From Paramagnetospirillum marisnigri (GTDB lineage Bacteria > Pseudomonadota > Alphaproteobacteria > Rhodospirillales > Magnetospirillaceae): a stretch of DNA of 64,000 nt. This document shows, piece by piece, positions 24,159 through 32,162 of the stretch. The stretch covers positions 25,041-89,040 of the forward strand of contig NZ_LWQT01000041.1 in assembly GCF_001650715.1 (NCBI RefSeq), read 5' to 3'. The notes below the pieces were generated by a model that was not told the DNA's origin, searched no databases, and was given only the letters and a program-made list of their open reading frames with translations. The translations under genes were made by a program, and so were the position numbers. Within the stretch, counting starts at the first letter, position 1. The number at the start of each line of letters is the position of its first letter.

Positions 24159-25723
24159 CGCTCCGCCCTTACCAACAGGCGGCCATCACCGCCATCTACG
24201 ACTATTTCGGCCGGAAATCCGGGCACCCGCTGATCGTCATTCCGACAGCCGGCGGCAAGGCTCTGGTGTTGTCGGCCTTCATCAAGGAGGTGCTGGAGAA
24301 CTGGCCAGATCAGCGCATCCTGGTGGTCACCCATGTCCGCGAACTGATCGCCCAGAACTATGCCGAGCTGATCGGCCTGTGGCCCGACGCCCCCGCCGGC
24401 ATCTATTCCGCCGGACTGGGCAAGCGTGACCTCGGCGCCCGCATCCTGTTCGCCGGCATCCAGTCGATCCACAAGCGGGCCTACGACATCCAGCAATGCG
24501 ATCTGGTCCTGATCGACGAGGCCCATCTGATCCCCTGCGCCTCGGACACCATGTACCGGCGCTTCCTCGACACCCTGGCCAGGATCAATCCCCATCTCAA
24601 GGTGATCGGCTTTACCGCCACGCCCTATCGCCTCGACAGCGGCATGCTGCACGAGGGCGGTGGCGCCCTGTTCACCGACATCGCCTACGAGGTGTCGGTG
24701 CGCGATCTGATTGATGCGGGATTTCTCTGCCCGCTGGTCAGCAAATCCGCCGCGACGAAGTTGGACGTCACCGGTGTCGGCAGCCGAGGCGGCGAATTCA
24801 TCCCCAGCCAGCTTCAGGCGGCGGTCGACAAGGACTCTATCACCCGTGCCGCCATTGACGAGGTGGTGGCCTATGGCCAGGACCGTCGCTCCTGGCTGGC
24901 GTTCTGCTCCGGGGTCGAGCATGCCGAGCATGTGGCCCAAGCCATTCGGGATCGCGGGTTTTCCTGCGCCACTATCTTCGGCGACACCCCCAAGGGGGAG
25001 CGCGACCGGATCATCGTCGCCTTCAAACGCGGTGAAATCCGCGCCCTGGCCTCAATGGGGGTGCTGACCACCGGCTTCAACGCCCCCGCCGTCGACCTGA
25101 TCGCCATGCTGCGTCCGACCAAATCGGCGGGCCTCTATGTCCAGATGGCCGGACGCGGCACTCGGCTGTCACCCGGTAAATCAAACTGCCTGGTGCTGGA
25201 CTTCGCCGGCAATGTCGCCCTGCACGGCCCCATCGATGCGGTAATGCCCTCGGCCCCCGGCAAGGGAGACGGCGAGCCGCCGACCAAGGTGTGTCCCGGC
25301 TGCGACAGTATTCTCGCGGCGGCCATGCGCAAATGCCCCGATTGCGGCCATGACTTCCCCCCGCCGGAACTCAAGATCGAGGCTACCGCCAGCACGCTGG
25401 AGGTGCTGTCCACCGGCCAGCCGCAATGGGTGTCGGTGTCCGACATCTCCTACGATTTGCACGAGAAGCCCGGCAAGCCCCCCAGCATGCTGGTCAGCTA
25501 TCTCTGCGGCATGGTCCGCCACCGCGAATGGGTGTGCATCGAGCATGACGGCTATGCCCGCCAGAAGGCGGTGCAGTGGTGGCAGAAGCGGGCGCCCGGC
25601 TTGCAGGTGCCCACCACCGTCGAGCAGGCGCTGATGCAAGCCGACAGCCTGAGGGTGCCGATCGAGATCGCGGTGCGCCCCAGCGGCCGGTTCACCGAGG
25701 TGGCCGGCGCGAGATTCACATGA
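24152..25723 (+). CDS. Superfamily 2 DEAH helicase
   Basis: This 523-residue protein begins MLTLRPYQQAAITAIYDYFG (Q-motif). Motif I is PTAGGKA (31-37) and motif II is DEAH (122-125). Motif III is FTATP, motif V is GVLTTGFNAP, and motif VI is QMAGRGTRL. Motif I ends GKA rather than the usual GKS/T, which is odd. A CPGC...CPDC zinc-ribbon lies around residues 380-400. It is likely the phage replication helicase. It starts 7 nt inside the previous gene with a GGGAGGG Shine-Dalgarno. Confidence 0.85.
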   Translation: MLTLRPYQQAAITAIYDYFGRKSGHPLIVIPTAGGKALVLSAFIKEVLENWPDQRILVVTHVRELIAQNYAELIGLWPDAPAGIYSAGLGKRDLGARILFAGIQSIHKRAYDIQQCDLVLIDEAHLIPCASDTMYRRFLDTLARINPHLKVIGFTATPYRLDSGMLHEGGGALFTDIAYEVSVRDLIDAGFLCPLVSKSAATKLDVTGVGSRGGEFIPSQLQAAVDKDSITRAAIDEVVAYGQDRRSWLAFCSGVEHAEHVAQAIRDRGFSCATIFGDTPKGERDRIIVAFKRGEIRALASMGVLTTGFNAPAVDLIAMLRPTKSAGLYVQMAGRGTRLSPGKSNCLVLDFAGNVALHGPIDAVMPSAPGKGDGEPPTKVCPGCDSILAAAMRKCPDCGHDFPPPELKIEATASTLEVLSTGQPQWVSVSDISYDLHEKPGKPPSMLVSYLCGMVRHREWVCIEHDGYARQKAVQWWQKRAPGLQVPTTVEQALMQADSLRVPIEIAVRPSGRFTEVAGARFT

Positions 25724-26076
25724 TCTGCGCCGTCTGCAACCGCGAGGGACGCGGCTTCGGCTTTATCCCGCGTCTCGCTCGGCTGCGTGGCCCGCCCGAA
25801 GCCGCTTGCTCCATGACCTGTCTCGACACCATCGCCCGCTGGAGAAGAACCATGATCGATCCTACCCCCAACGAGATCACCGCCATGGAGCATGGCGGAC
25901 AGATGGGCGGCGAGTATCTGGACAGCATCGCCAAGACCAATCTGGCGGCATTGTCGCCGGAGCAATGGCAGACCTTCGTCGAGGCGGTGATCACCGGCTA
26001 TTGCGACCATCTGCGTGATCTCGCAGGCCGCGACCGGGGACGTCTCGACGGCATGGCTGGGGAGGTGCCGTTCTGA
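25720..26076 (+). CDS. DUF6511 protein
   Basis: This 118-residue protein begins MICAVCNREGRGFGFIPRLA, a CxxC treble-clef start, with a second Cys pair at CSMTC. It then has MIDPTPNEITAMEHGG and WQTFVEAVITGYCDHLRDL, ending DRLDGMAGEVPF-like as in DUF6511. These small zinc proteins lie between phage helicase and primase genes. It overlaps both neighbours (ATGA, TGATG). Confidence 0.7.
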   Translation: MICAVCNREGRGFGFIPRLARLRGPPEAACSMTCLDTIARWRRTMIDPTPNEITAMEHGGQMGGEYLDSIAKTNLAALSPEQWQTFVEAVITGYCDHLRDLAGRDRGRLDGMAGEVPF

Positions 26077-28349
26077 TGGAGGCCGCCCAAGACTTCATGG
26101 CCCGTTTCGGGGCACGGCTGGTGGATAACGGCTATCCGGCGATACCCATCTGGCCGGGCTCCAAGAAGCCGGGACGCTTCCAGGCTGGCGCCTGGTGCGA
26201 TTACCCGGCCTGGACCCGCCATTGCGACCGTCCGACCACCCTGATCGAGGTCGAGACCTGGGCCACTTGGCCCGATGCCGCCATCGGGCTGGCCTGCGGC
26301 ACCCTGGTCGGCATTGATATCGACGTGCTCGATCCCGACATCGCCCACCGGTTGGAGCGGCTGGCCCGCGACATGCTGGGCGACACGCCCTTGCTCAGGA
26401 TCGGCAAGGCCCCCAAGCGGCTGCTGGTGTATCGGGCTGATGTGCCATTCTCCGGCCCCAAGCGGGCGCCGCTGGAGATCCTGGCCCATGGGCGGCAATT
26501 CGTCGCCTTCGCCATCCACCCGGATACCGGCCAGCCCTATGTGTGGCCGGAGGATTCGCCGCTCACCGTGGCGCTCGACGATCTGCCGGTGGTCACCGAG
26601 GACTCGGTGCGCGCCTGGCTGGATGCCGCCATCGCCCTGCTGCCACCCGAACTGCGCCCAGCCACCTTGGAATCGCCGCCCGCCTTGATGCTGTCCACCA
26701 GCCCCCAGCGCGGCACCCTGGCAGCGGTGCGATCCGCGCTCGCCCATATCCCCAACGCCGATCTCGACTACGATTCCTGGGTGCGGATCGGCATGGCGGT
26801 AAAGGGAGCCATCGGCGAAGACGGGGCATCGCTGTTTGCATCCTGGTCGGCAATGTCGGCCAAGGACGTCCCCGCCGCCACCGCCAAGGCCTGGGCCAGT
26901 TTCCGCCCCACCACCATCGGCGCCGGCACCATCTACCATTTTGCCATGGAGCGCGGCTGGCAGCCCGACCCTGTCCTGGTGCTGGACGGCAGCACGCCCC
27001 AGGACGAGGTCCATCCCGCCGCCGGTCTGCTGGCCAAGCTCGCGGCCACTCCCGCCGAACCGACACCGACGGTGCAGACCGTTCCATTCCCGCCACAGGA
27101 TTTCTTCGCCGTGGACGGAGCACTGAAGCTGATGGTCGATTACATCGTCACCACCGCCATTCGCCCCCAGCCGGTTTTGGCCATAGGAGCCGCCCTGTGT
27201 GCGTTGGGAGTCCTGATGGGCAGGCGATACCGCACCCCCTCCAACCTGCGCAGCAATCTCTACGTGGTCGGCATGGCCGCCAGCGGTGGTGGCAAGGACC
27301 ATGCCCGCAACGCTATCAAGGAGGCGTTCCTGGCGGCAGGGGTCGATGCCTATCTCGGTGGTAACCGACTGGCCTCCGGTGCCGGTCTGCTCACCGCCTT
27401 GCATCGTCAGCCCGCATCCCTGTTCCAGATCGACGAGTTCGGCCACTTCCTCTCCTCGGTCGTCGACAAGCGCCGCGCTCCCAAGCATTTGGCCGAGATC
27501 TGGGAGCTTCTCACCGAACTGTCCACCAGCGCGGGCGGTACGTTCTTCGGCGCCGAATACGCCGACCAGAAACTGCGCCCGCGCCAGGATATCATCCAGC
27601 CCTGCTGCGCGCTCCATGCCACCACTGTTCCCGAGACCTTCTGGGCGGCCTTGGGCAACGGCTCGCTGGGAGACGGCAGCCTTGCTCGCTTCCTGATCTT
27701 CCAGAGCGACAACGACATTCCCGATCGGGTCAAGCACCCTGCAGCCCTCGACAAGGTGCCGCCCCAATTGATCAAAGCCCTCAAGGCGATCGCCGCTGGG
27801 GTCCCCGGCCACGCCAGCGGCAACATTGCCGCCGCCGCCACCGGATCGATGATCAAGCCGACCCTCTATACCGTGCCCATGACCCTCGACGCAGAGGCGT
27901 TGTTCGATGACTTGGACGCCGACATCACCCGGCGTCAACGGCAGGCGGCACATTCCGGCCACGGCGCCGTGCTGGCCCGCGTTTGGGAGAACACCGCCAA
28001 GATCGCTCTGATCCGTGCCGTGTCCGCCGATCCACAGCGACCCGTCATCTCCCTGGCCCACGCAGATTGGGCCTGCATCGTGGTGGAGCACTGCACCAGG
28101 ACCCTGCTGATCGAAGCCGAGCGGCACATCGCCGATAATGAGGCCGATGCGTTGCACAAGAAGGTGGTTCGGATTATCGAGGCGGCCGGCGACAACGGCC
28201 TGACCCGGAGTGAGCTGTACCACAAGACCCACTTCCTGGGCGACCGCCGCAACGCCGTGTTTGGGGCGCTGATCGAGGCCGAAGAGATCGAGATGTCCAT
28301 AACGACAACCCGAACCAAGCCCAGGACGGTGTATCGGCGAAAAAGGTAA
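26076..28349 (+). CDS. Prim-pol / PriCT-2 / helicase-like replication protein
   Basis: This 757-residue protein has three parts. Residues 1-200 are an archaeo-eukaryotic prim-pol domain with catalytic G-I-D81-I-D83 in LVGIDIDVLDP. About 213-297 is a PriCT-2 domain (ADLDYDSWVRIGMAVKGAIG). About 345-700 is a DUF3987-like ATPase region with GMAASGGGKD (399-408) as Walker A and QIDEFGHFLS as Walker B. The C-terminus resembles a winged helix (NGLTRSELYHKTHFLGDRR). It should prime and unwind phage DNA. An AT-rich tract follows within 60 bp. Confidence 0.8.
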   Translation: MEAAQDFMARFGARLVDNGYPAIPIWPGSKKPGRFQAGAWCDYPAWTRHCDRPTTLIEVETWATWPDAAIGLACGTLVGIDIDVLDPDIAHRLERLARDMLGDTPLLRIGKAPKRLLVYRADVPFSGPKRAPLEILAHGRQFVAFAIHPDTGQPYVWPEDSPLTVALDDLPVVTEDSVRAWLDAAIALLPPELRPATLESPPALMLSTSPQRGTLAAVRSALAHIPNADLDYDSWVRIGMAVKGAIGEDGASLFASWSAMSAKDVPAATAKAWASFRPTTIGAGTIYHFAMERGWQPDPVLVLDGSTPQDEVHPAAGLLAKLAATPAEPTPTVQTVPFPPQDFFAVDGALKLMVDYIVTTAIRPQPVLAIGAALCALGVLMGRRYRTPSNLRSNLYVVGMAASGGGKDHARNAIKEAFLAAGVDAYLGGNRLASGAGLLTALHRQPASLFQIDEFGHFLSSVVDKRRAPKHLAEIWELLTELSTSAGGTFFGAEYADQKLRPRQDIIQPCCALHATTVPETFWAALGNGSLGDGSLARFLIFQSDNDIPDRVKHPAALDKVPPQLIKALKAIAAGVPGHASGNIAAAATGSMIKPTLYTVPMTLDAEALFDDLDADITRRQRQAAHSGHGAVLARVWENTAKIALIRAVSADPQRPVISLAHADWACIVVEHCTRTLLIEAERHIADNEADALHKKVVRIIEAAGDNGLTRSELYHKTHFLGDRRNAVFGALIEAEEIEMSITTTRTKPRTVYRRKR

Positions 28350-28633
28350 GAAAAATGTCCAAATATTGAAGGTGAAGAACGCCCCGTAACCCTCTGATAC
28401 ATCCATATAATATATAATAATATAAATAATGTAATAATATATAAGGAGATCAGGAAGAGGGTGGTGTCGGGTAGGTTATGGGTAGGGTCCAGGGAGGATG
28501 GTATGTCTCTAATGCAAAATTACATTTTTACACTGTTCCCGGAACCTCGCGATTTCCTTGGCTTTGAGGGCTGAGAATTGTGTTGGCGCCGGATCTGACA
28601 TTTTCAATTTTCCCACGGCAACAGGAGGTGGCC
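28350..28633. other. AT-rich intergenic tract after primase gene
   Basis: Positions 28405-28444 contain 39 A/T in 40 bases, in otherwise GC-rich DNA. It may be a replication-origin unwinding element or a strong promoter. Behind it a 23-codon frame (28503-28574) has a GGAGG start signal. No other gene is seen. Confidence 0.5.
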
Positions 28634-28876
28634 ATGTCGGTAGAGTGCGGTGATTGCAGGTTCTGGGAGGTTGAGGACATCGCAGCAAACGCTGTGGGGG
28701 ATCGAGGCTTATGTCGTCGCCACGCGCCTTCGGCAGTAGCCGTGATCAAAGGGGCTGAATTCGAAGCCCGTTGGCCGTCTACCGATGATTTTGAATGGTG
28801 TGGTGAGCACCAGCCGCAACCGAACAAGACCGATTCTCTCCCAGCGGCAAAACCCTCCGCTTCCATGCCTCTCTGA
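28634..28876 (+). CDS. Small Cys-rich phage protein
   Basis: This 80-residue protein begins MSVECGDCRFWEVEDIAANA. C5, C8, C27 and a later CGEH are spaced like a zinc site. The Cxx-C..FW opening occurs in many small phage proteins of unknown role. GGAGG precedes the ATG at 28634. Confidence 0.6.
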   Translation: MSVECGDCRFWEVEDIAANAVGDRGLCRRHAPSAVAVIKGAEFEARWPSTDDFEWCGEHQPQPNKTDSLPAAKPSASMPL

Positions 28877-28987
28877 CCCAAAAGTCGTTCCTGACGTAGC
28901 CGTACCCGCTCATTGGATCTCGAGCGACACCACCGCCATCGGCCCGGCCGTGCTGTCGCACCTCCAAGCTCAAACCTGGAGGAAAAC

Positions 28988-29500
28988 ATGACAGCTTTGA
29001 CCAAACCCCAGCCAAACCATGACGCCGATGCTTCCGGCGCCGTACTGGCCCTCGACCTGGGCACCACCACCGGCTGGGCCATGCGCCTGGCCGACGAAAC
29101 CATCGTCTCCGGCACCATGGAGTTCCGCCCTGGTCGCTTCGAAGGCGGCGGAATGCGCTACCTGCGTTTCCGCTCCTGGCTCGATCACCTGCTGGGCGGC
29201 GCCAAGGGCATCAGCGCGGTATATTTCGAGGAAGTCCGCCGCCATGCCGGAACCGATGCAGCCCACATTTTCGGCGGCTTCCTGGCCCATCTCACCGCTT
29301 GGTGCGAACTCAACCACATCCCCTATCAGGGCGTGCCGGTCGGCACCATCAAGCGCCACGCCACCGGTAAGGGCAATGCCGGCAAGGACGCGGTAATCGC
29401 CGCGATGAAGGCGCGCGGGTTCAATCCCGAGGACGATAACGAGGCTGACGCCCTGGCCATCCTGTCCTGGGCCATCGACACCCAGGGAGGTGTGCGATGA
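28988..29500 (+). CDS. RuvC-like Holliday-junction resolvase
   Basis: This 170-residue protein has a RuvC/RNase H fold: LALDLGTTTGWA (first Asp), VYFEEVRRH (Glu), then GKDAVIAAMKARGF and DDNEADALAILSW with the C-terminal acidic pair. Phage RuvC-type resolvases clear branched DNA before packaging. The start at 28988 has GGAGG upstream. The short gene that follows overlaps by 4 nt. Confidence 0.8.
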   Translation: MTALTKPQPNHDADASGAVLALDLGTTTGWAMRLADETIVSGTMEFRPGRFEGGGMRYLRFRSWLDHLLGGAKGISAVYFEEVRRHAGTDAAHIFGGFLAHLTAWCELNHIPYQGVPVGTIKRHATGKGNAGKDAVIAAMKARGFNPEDDNEADALAILSWAIDTQGGVR

Positions 29501-29694
29501 AGTGGCATCCCCCTGGATTCGGTGGCAACCGCCGCGACCCCGAGCTGGTCAAGCAGGATGGCTGGAAGGAGCGCGGCGTCCTGGTCATCGCCGAGGACGA
29601 CCATCGTCTCACCTGGCCCGAGCGTGAATTGATCCGTCAGCTTGGGCAAAAGCTCTATGGCAAGCGCCCTGGACAGGAGGCGTCCCATGGCTGA
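29497..29694 (+). CDS. Small hypothetical phage protein
   Basis: This 65-residue protein begins MKWHPPGFGGNRRDPELVKQ and includes GVLVIAEDDHRLTWPERELI. The ATG overlaps the resolvase stop (ATGA) and its end overlaps the start of the next gene. No known domain was recognised. Confidence 0.55.
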   Translation: MKWHPPGFGGNRRDPELVKQDGWKERGVLVIAEDDHRLTWPERELIRQLGQKLYGKRPGQEASHG

Positions 29695-30178
29695 ATTCAA
29701 ACTCACCCCCAGCGAGGTGGAGGACCGCATCACCGAGGCAGCTGATGTTCTTGGGCGTTTGCCCAACACCACCATCCAGGGTTACGTCAACACCTGGCCG
29801 CCGATGGTGCGCGAGTACTGGGAATCCTATGGCGTGGCCGAGGTGAAGTTGCGGCGGCCACCGCCATCGGCCGCCGCCATCACTCGCATGGACCAGTCAC
29901 TCGAATGGCTGCGGTGGCTCGACCCAATCGACGCCCAGATCGTCTGGCATCGAGCCAACAATGATCGCTGGAAGGCCATCTGCGGAAAAGTCGGCCTGTC
30001 CCGAGCCACCGTTCATAGGCACTGGATGTACGCGCTGTGCGTCATCGCCTGGAGGCTGAACGGGAACAAGGTGCCTGGGAAACGAGCGCGCGGTCACCTT
30101 GTCGAGCGTGTCAACGCTCTGCGGCAGAAAAATGAAAATGAGACATTTCTGGCCAGGACGGATTCACCGGCCGAGTGA
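29687..30178 (+). CDS. DUF6362 protein, HTH-like
   Basis: This 163-residue protein has FKLTPSEVEDRITEAADVLG, then MDQSLEWLRWLDPIDAQIVW and ICGKVGLSRATVHRHWMYAL. The last segment is a helix-turn-helix. This matches DUF6362, a family of phage late-region regulators or DNA-binding proteins. GGAGG lies 7 bp before the ATG at 29687. It ends the early operon. Confidence 0.7.
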   Translation: MAEFKLTPSEVEDRITEAADVLGRLPNTTIQGYVNTWPPMVREYWESYGVAEVKLRRPPPSAAAITRMDQSLEWLRWLDPIDAQIVWHRANNDRWKAICGKVGLSRATVHRHWMYALCVIAWRLNGNKVPGKRARGHLVERVNALRQKNENETFLARTDSPAE

Positions 30179-30297
30179 TAAATTCTGGGCACGATGACGG
30201 AAGTCGCGAGCGGGCGGCGGGGTGGCAGGAATGCCCCCCACCAGCCTCTCGGACGAAGAAACGAGAAAGTGAAAAGTGAGACATTTTTGGTCGGGAC
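30134..30297. repeat. Pair of imperfect GAGACATTT repeats
   Basis: GAAAATGAGACATTTCTGG (from 30134) and GAAAAGTGAGACATTTTTGG (from 30271) recur about 137 bp apart and continue similarly to GGAC. The first copy is inside the end of the DUF6362 gene. The role is unknown. Confidence 0.4.
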
Positions 30298-30412
30298 CTT
30301 GGCCATGGCGATGAGCTAGACTCCTTCCTGAGATTGAACGGGTCCTCCCTGGAGCACACGCTATGCGGGGGGCATCAGCGCCCGATTTCGCTAGCGACAG
30401 CCGAAAATTCTG

Positions 30413-30588
30413 GGTTTCCACTTAGGTTTCCAGTTTCCACCCCACGAGGCGCGCAAGGCCATGGCCAGCGCGCCTTTCGCATTTCCGGGGGGCTGGAAAC
30501 CAGGGTGGAACCCTAGCCGCTGTTAACTACCCAAGTCCAACCCTAACGGGTCGTTTCCATGGAAACTGCCCGAACGGGTAGGTTTCCA
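30413..30588. repeat. Cluster of GGTTTCCA motifs before methyltransferase gene
   Basis: GGTTTCCA occurs at 30413, 30425 and 30581, and GTTTCCA at 30433. Its complement TGGAAACC is at 30494, and the palindrome GTTTCCATGGAAAC is at 30553-30566. Together they fill the leader of the methyltransferase gene (gap 30179-30606, otherwise without genes). They may be operator sites or iterons. Confidence 0.5.
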
Positions 30589-30606
30589 CTCCCAAGAGAT
30601 CGCCCC

Positions 30607-32160
30607 ATGCAGCTTGCTCATTCCGAGCCGGTCCCGCCGGCCATCGGCGTGATATCGCGCGCCTTGGCCGCCGAAGGGCTGGTCTATGGCAGCGTGTGCA
30701 GTGGGATCGAGGCGGCGACGGTGGCGTGGGAGCCGCTGGGCTGGCGGCCCGCTTTCTTCGCCGAGATCGAGCCCTTTCCGTCCGCCGTGCTGGCCCACCA
30801 TTACCCCTATGTTCCCAACCTGGGTGACATGACCGCCATCGACGGTCGGGCATGGCGGGGCAAGATCGACGTGCTGGTGGGCGGCACGCCCTGCCAGGCG
30901 TTCTCGGTGGCGGGCCTGCGCAAGTCGCTCAACGACGCGCGCGGCAACCTTGCCCTTAAATTCGTGGACCTCGCCAATGCCATCGACCCAGCCTACACAA
31001 TTTGGGAAAACGTGCCGGGTGCCTTGTCCACCCGCGATAACGCCTTCGGATGCTTTCTGGGCGGATTGGCCGGCGAAGATGGTCCGTTGCTCCCGCCAGG
31101 GGGCAAATGGACGGACGCTGGTGTTGTCGTTGGACCCACGCGCACAGTCGCGTGGCGGGTGCTCGACGCCCAATATTTCGGCTTGGCCCAACGCCGCCGC
31201 CGTGTGTTCGTTGTGGCAGGTCCTCGAGACCGGGCCGATCCCGTCGCGGTACTTTCTGAGCGCCAAGGCGTGCGCCGGGATCATCCGCCGAGCCGAGAAG
31301 CGGGGCAAGGCATTGCCCCGACAATTAGCGCACGCACTCGCGGCGGTGGCGGGCTCGGCACCGATTTTGACATCGACGGGGGACTGATCGCCGAGGCCTT
31401 CGGCGGCAACAACACCTCCGGTCCCATCGAGGTGGCCACCGCGCTGAATGCCTGCGCGTCGGCCAGCGGACGGATGGATTTCGAGAGCGAGACCTTCGTT
31501 GCCACCACCTTGCGGGCTCGCGACCTGTCCCGTGGTGTCGATAGCGACTGCACCGACACGCTGATTGCCCATTCCCTTCGCGGCGAAGGCTTCGACGCCT
31601 CGGAAGACGGCACCGGACGCGGCACGCCGCTGGTGCCGGTGACCTTCAATTTGCGCGGCCGGGACGGCGGGGCGCAGGCCGAGATCGATGCCGACAACCT
31701 TGCCAGCCTCCGGGCGGCCAGCGGCGGATCAAGCCGCAGCTACGTGGCCTTCGCCCAGAATCAGCGGGACGAGGTTCGCCCTCTGGACGTTGCCGGTGCC
31801 CTGGCCGCCGAGCCTGGGACCAAACAGCAGACCTATGTCGCCTTCGATTGTAAGGCTGGCACCGGGTTCCAGACGGTCGAGGCCGATGGCGTCACCCCGA
31901 CCTTGCGGGCGATGAATGCCCTGGGGCGTGACAATGCCGGTGGCCAGTTGGCGGTCCAGCACGGCATGGCGGTGCGCCGATTGACGCCCCGCGAATGCGA
32001 GCGGCTACAGGGATTTCCCGACGATTACACCCTCATCCCTTGGCGCGGCAAGCCGGCGGACAGGTGCCCCGACGGCCCCCGCTATCGGGGCCTGGGGAAT
32101 TCCATGGCTGTTCCGGTGATGTCCTGGATCGGCAGCCGCATCCAGGCCGCAGGAAAATGA
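30607..32160 (+). CDS. C5-cytosine DNA methyltransferase
   Basis: This 517-residue protein has SVCSGIEAATVAWEPLG (motif I, about 29-45), then VLVGGTPCQAFSVAGLR (motif IV, catalytic Cys in PCQ 95-97). ENVPG (motif VI) is near 134, and AQRRRRVFVVAG (motif VIII) follows. A long variable target-recognition region precedes RLTPRECERLQGFPDDYT and GLGNSMAVPV (motifs IX-X). It probably protects phage DNA from restriction. The start at 30607 is preferred; an upstream ATG at 30559 lies inside the repeat palindrome. Confidence 0.9.
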   Translation: MQLAHSEPVPPAIGVISRALAAEGLVYGSVCSGIEAATVAWEPLGWRPAFFAEIEPFPSAVLAHHYPYVPNLGDMTAIDGRAWRGKIDVLVGGTPCQAFSVAGLRKSLNDARGNLALKFVDLANAIDPAYTIWENVPGALSTRDNAFGCFLGGLAGEDGPLLPPGGKWTDAGVVVGPTRTVAWRVLDAQYFGLAQRRRRVFVVAGPRDRADPVAVLSERQGVRRDHPPSREAGQGIAPTISARTRGGGGLGTDFDIDGGLIAEAFGGNNTSGPIEVATALNACASASGRMDFESETFVATTLRARDLSRGVDSDCTDTLIAHSLRGEGFDASEDGTGRGTPLVPVTFNLRGRDGGAQAEIDADNLASLRAASGGSSRSYVAFAQNQRDEVRPLDVAGALAAEPGTKQQTYVAFDCKAGTGFQTVEADGVTPTLRAMNALGRDNAGGQLAVQHGMAVRRLTPRECERLQGFPDDYTLIPWRGKPADRCPDGPRYRGLGNSMAVPVMSWIGSRIQAAGK

Positions 32161-32162
32161 CA

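Noticed and set aside
25998..28406. 802-codon minus-strand open frame
   Set aside because: It is antisense to the prim-pol gene, which carries catalytic motifs and fits the operon by overlaps.
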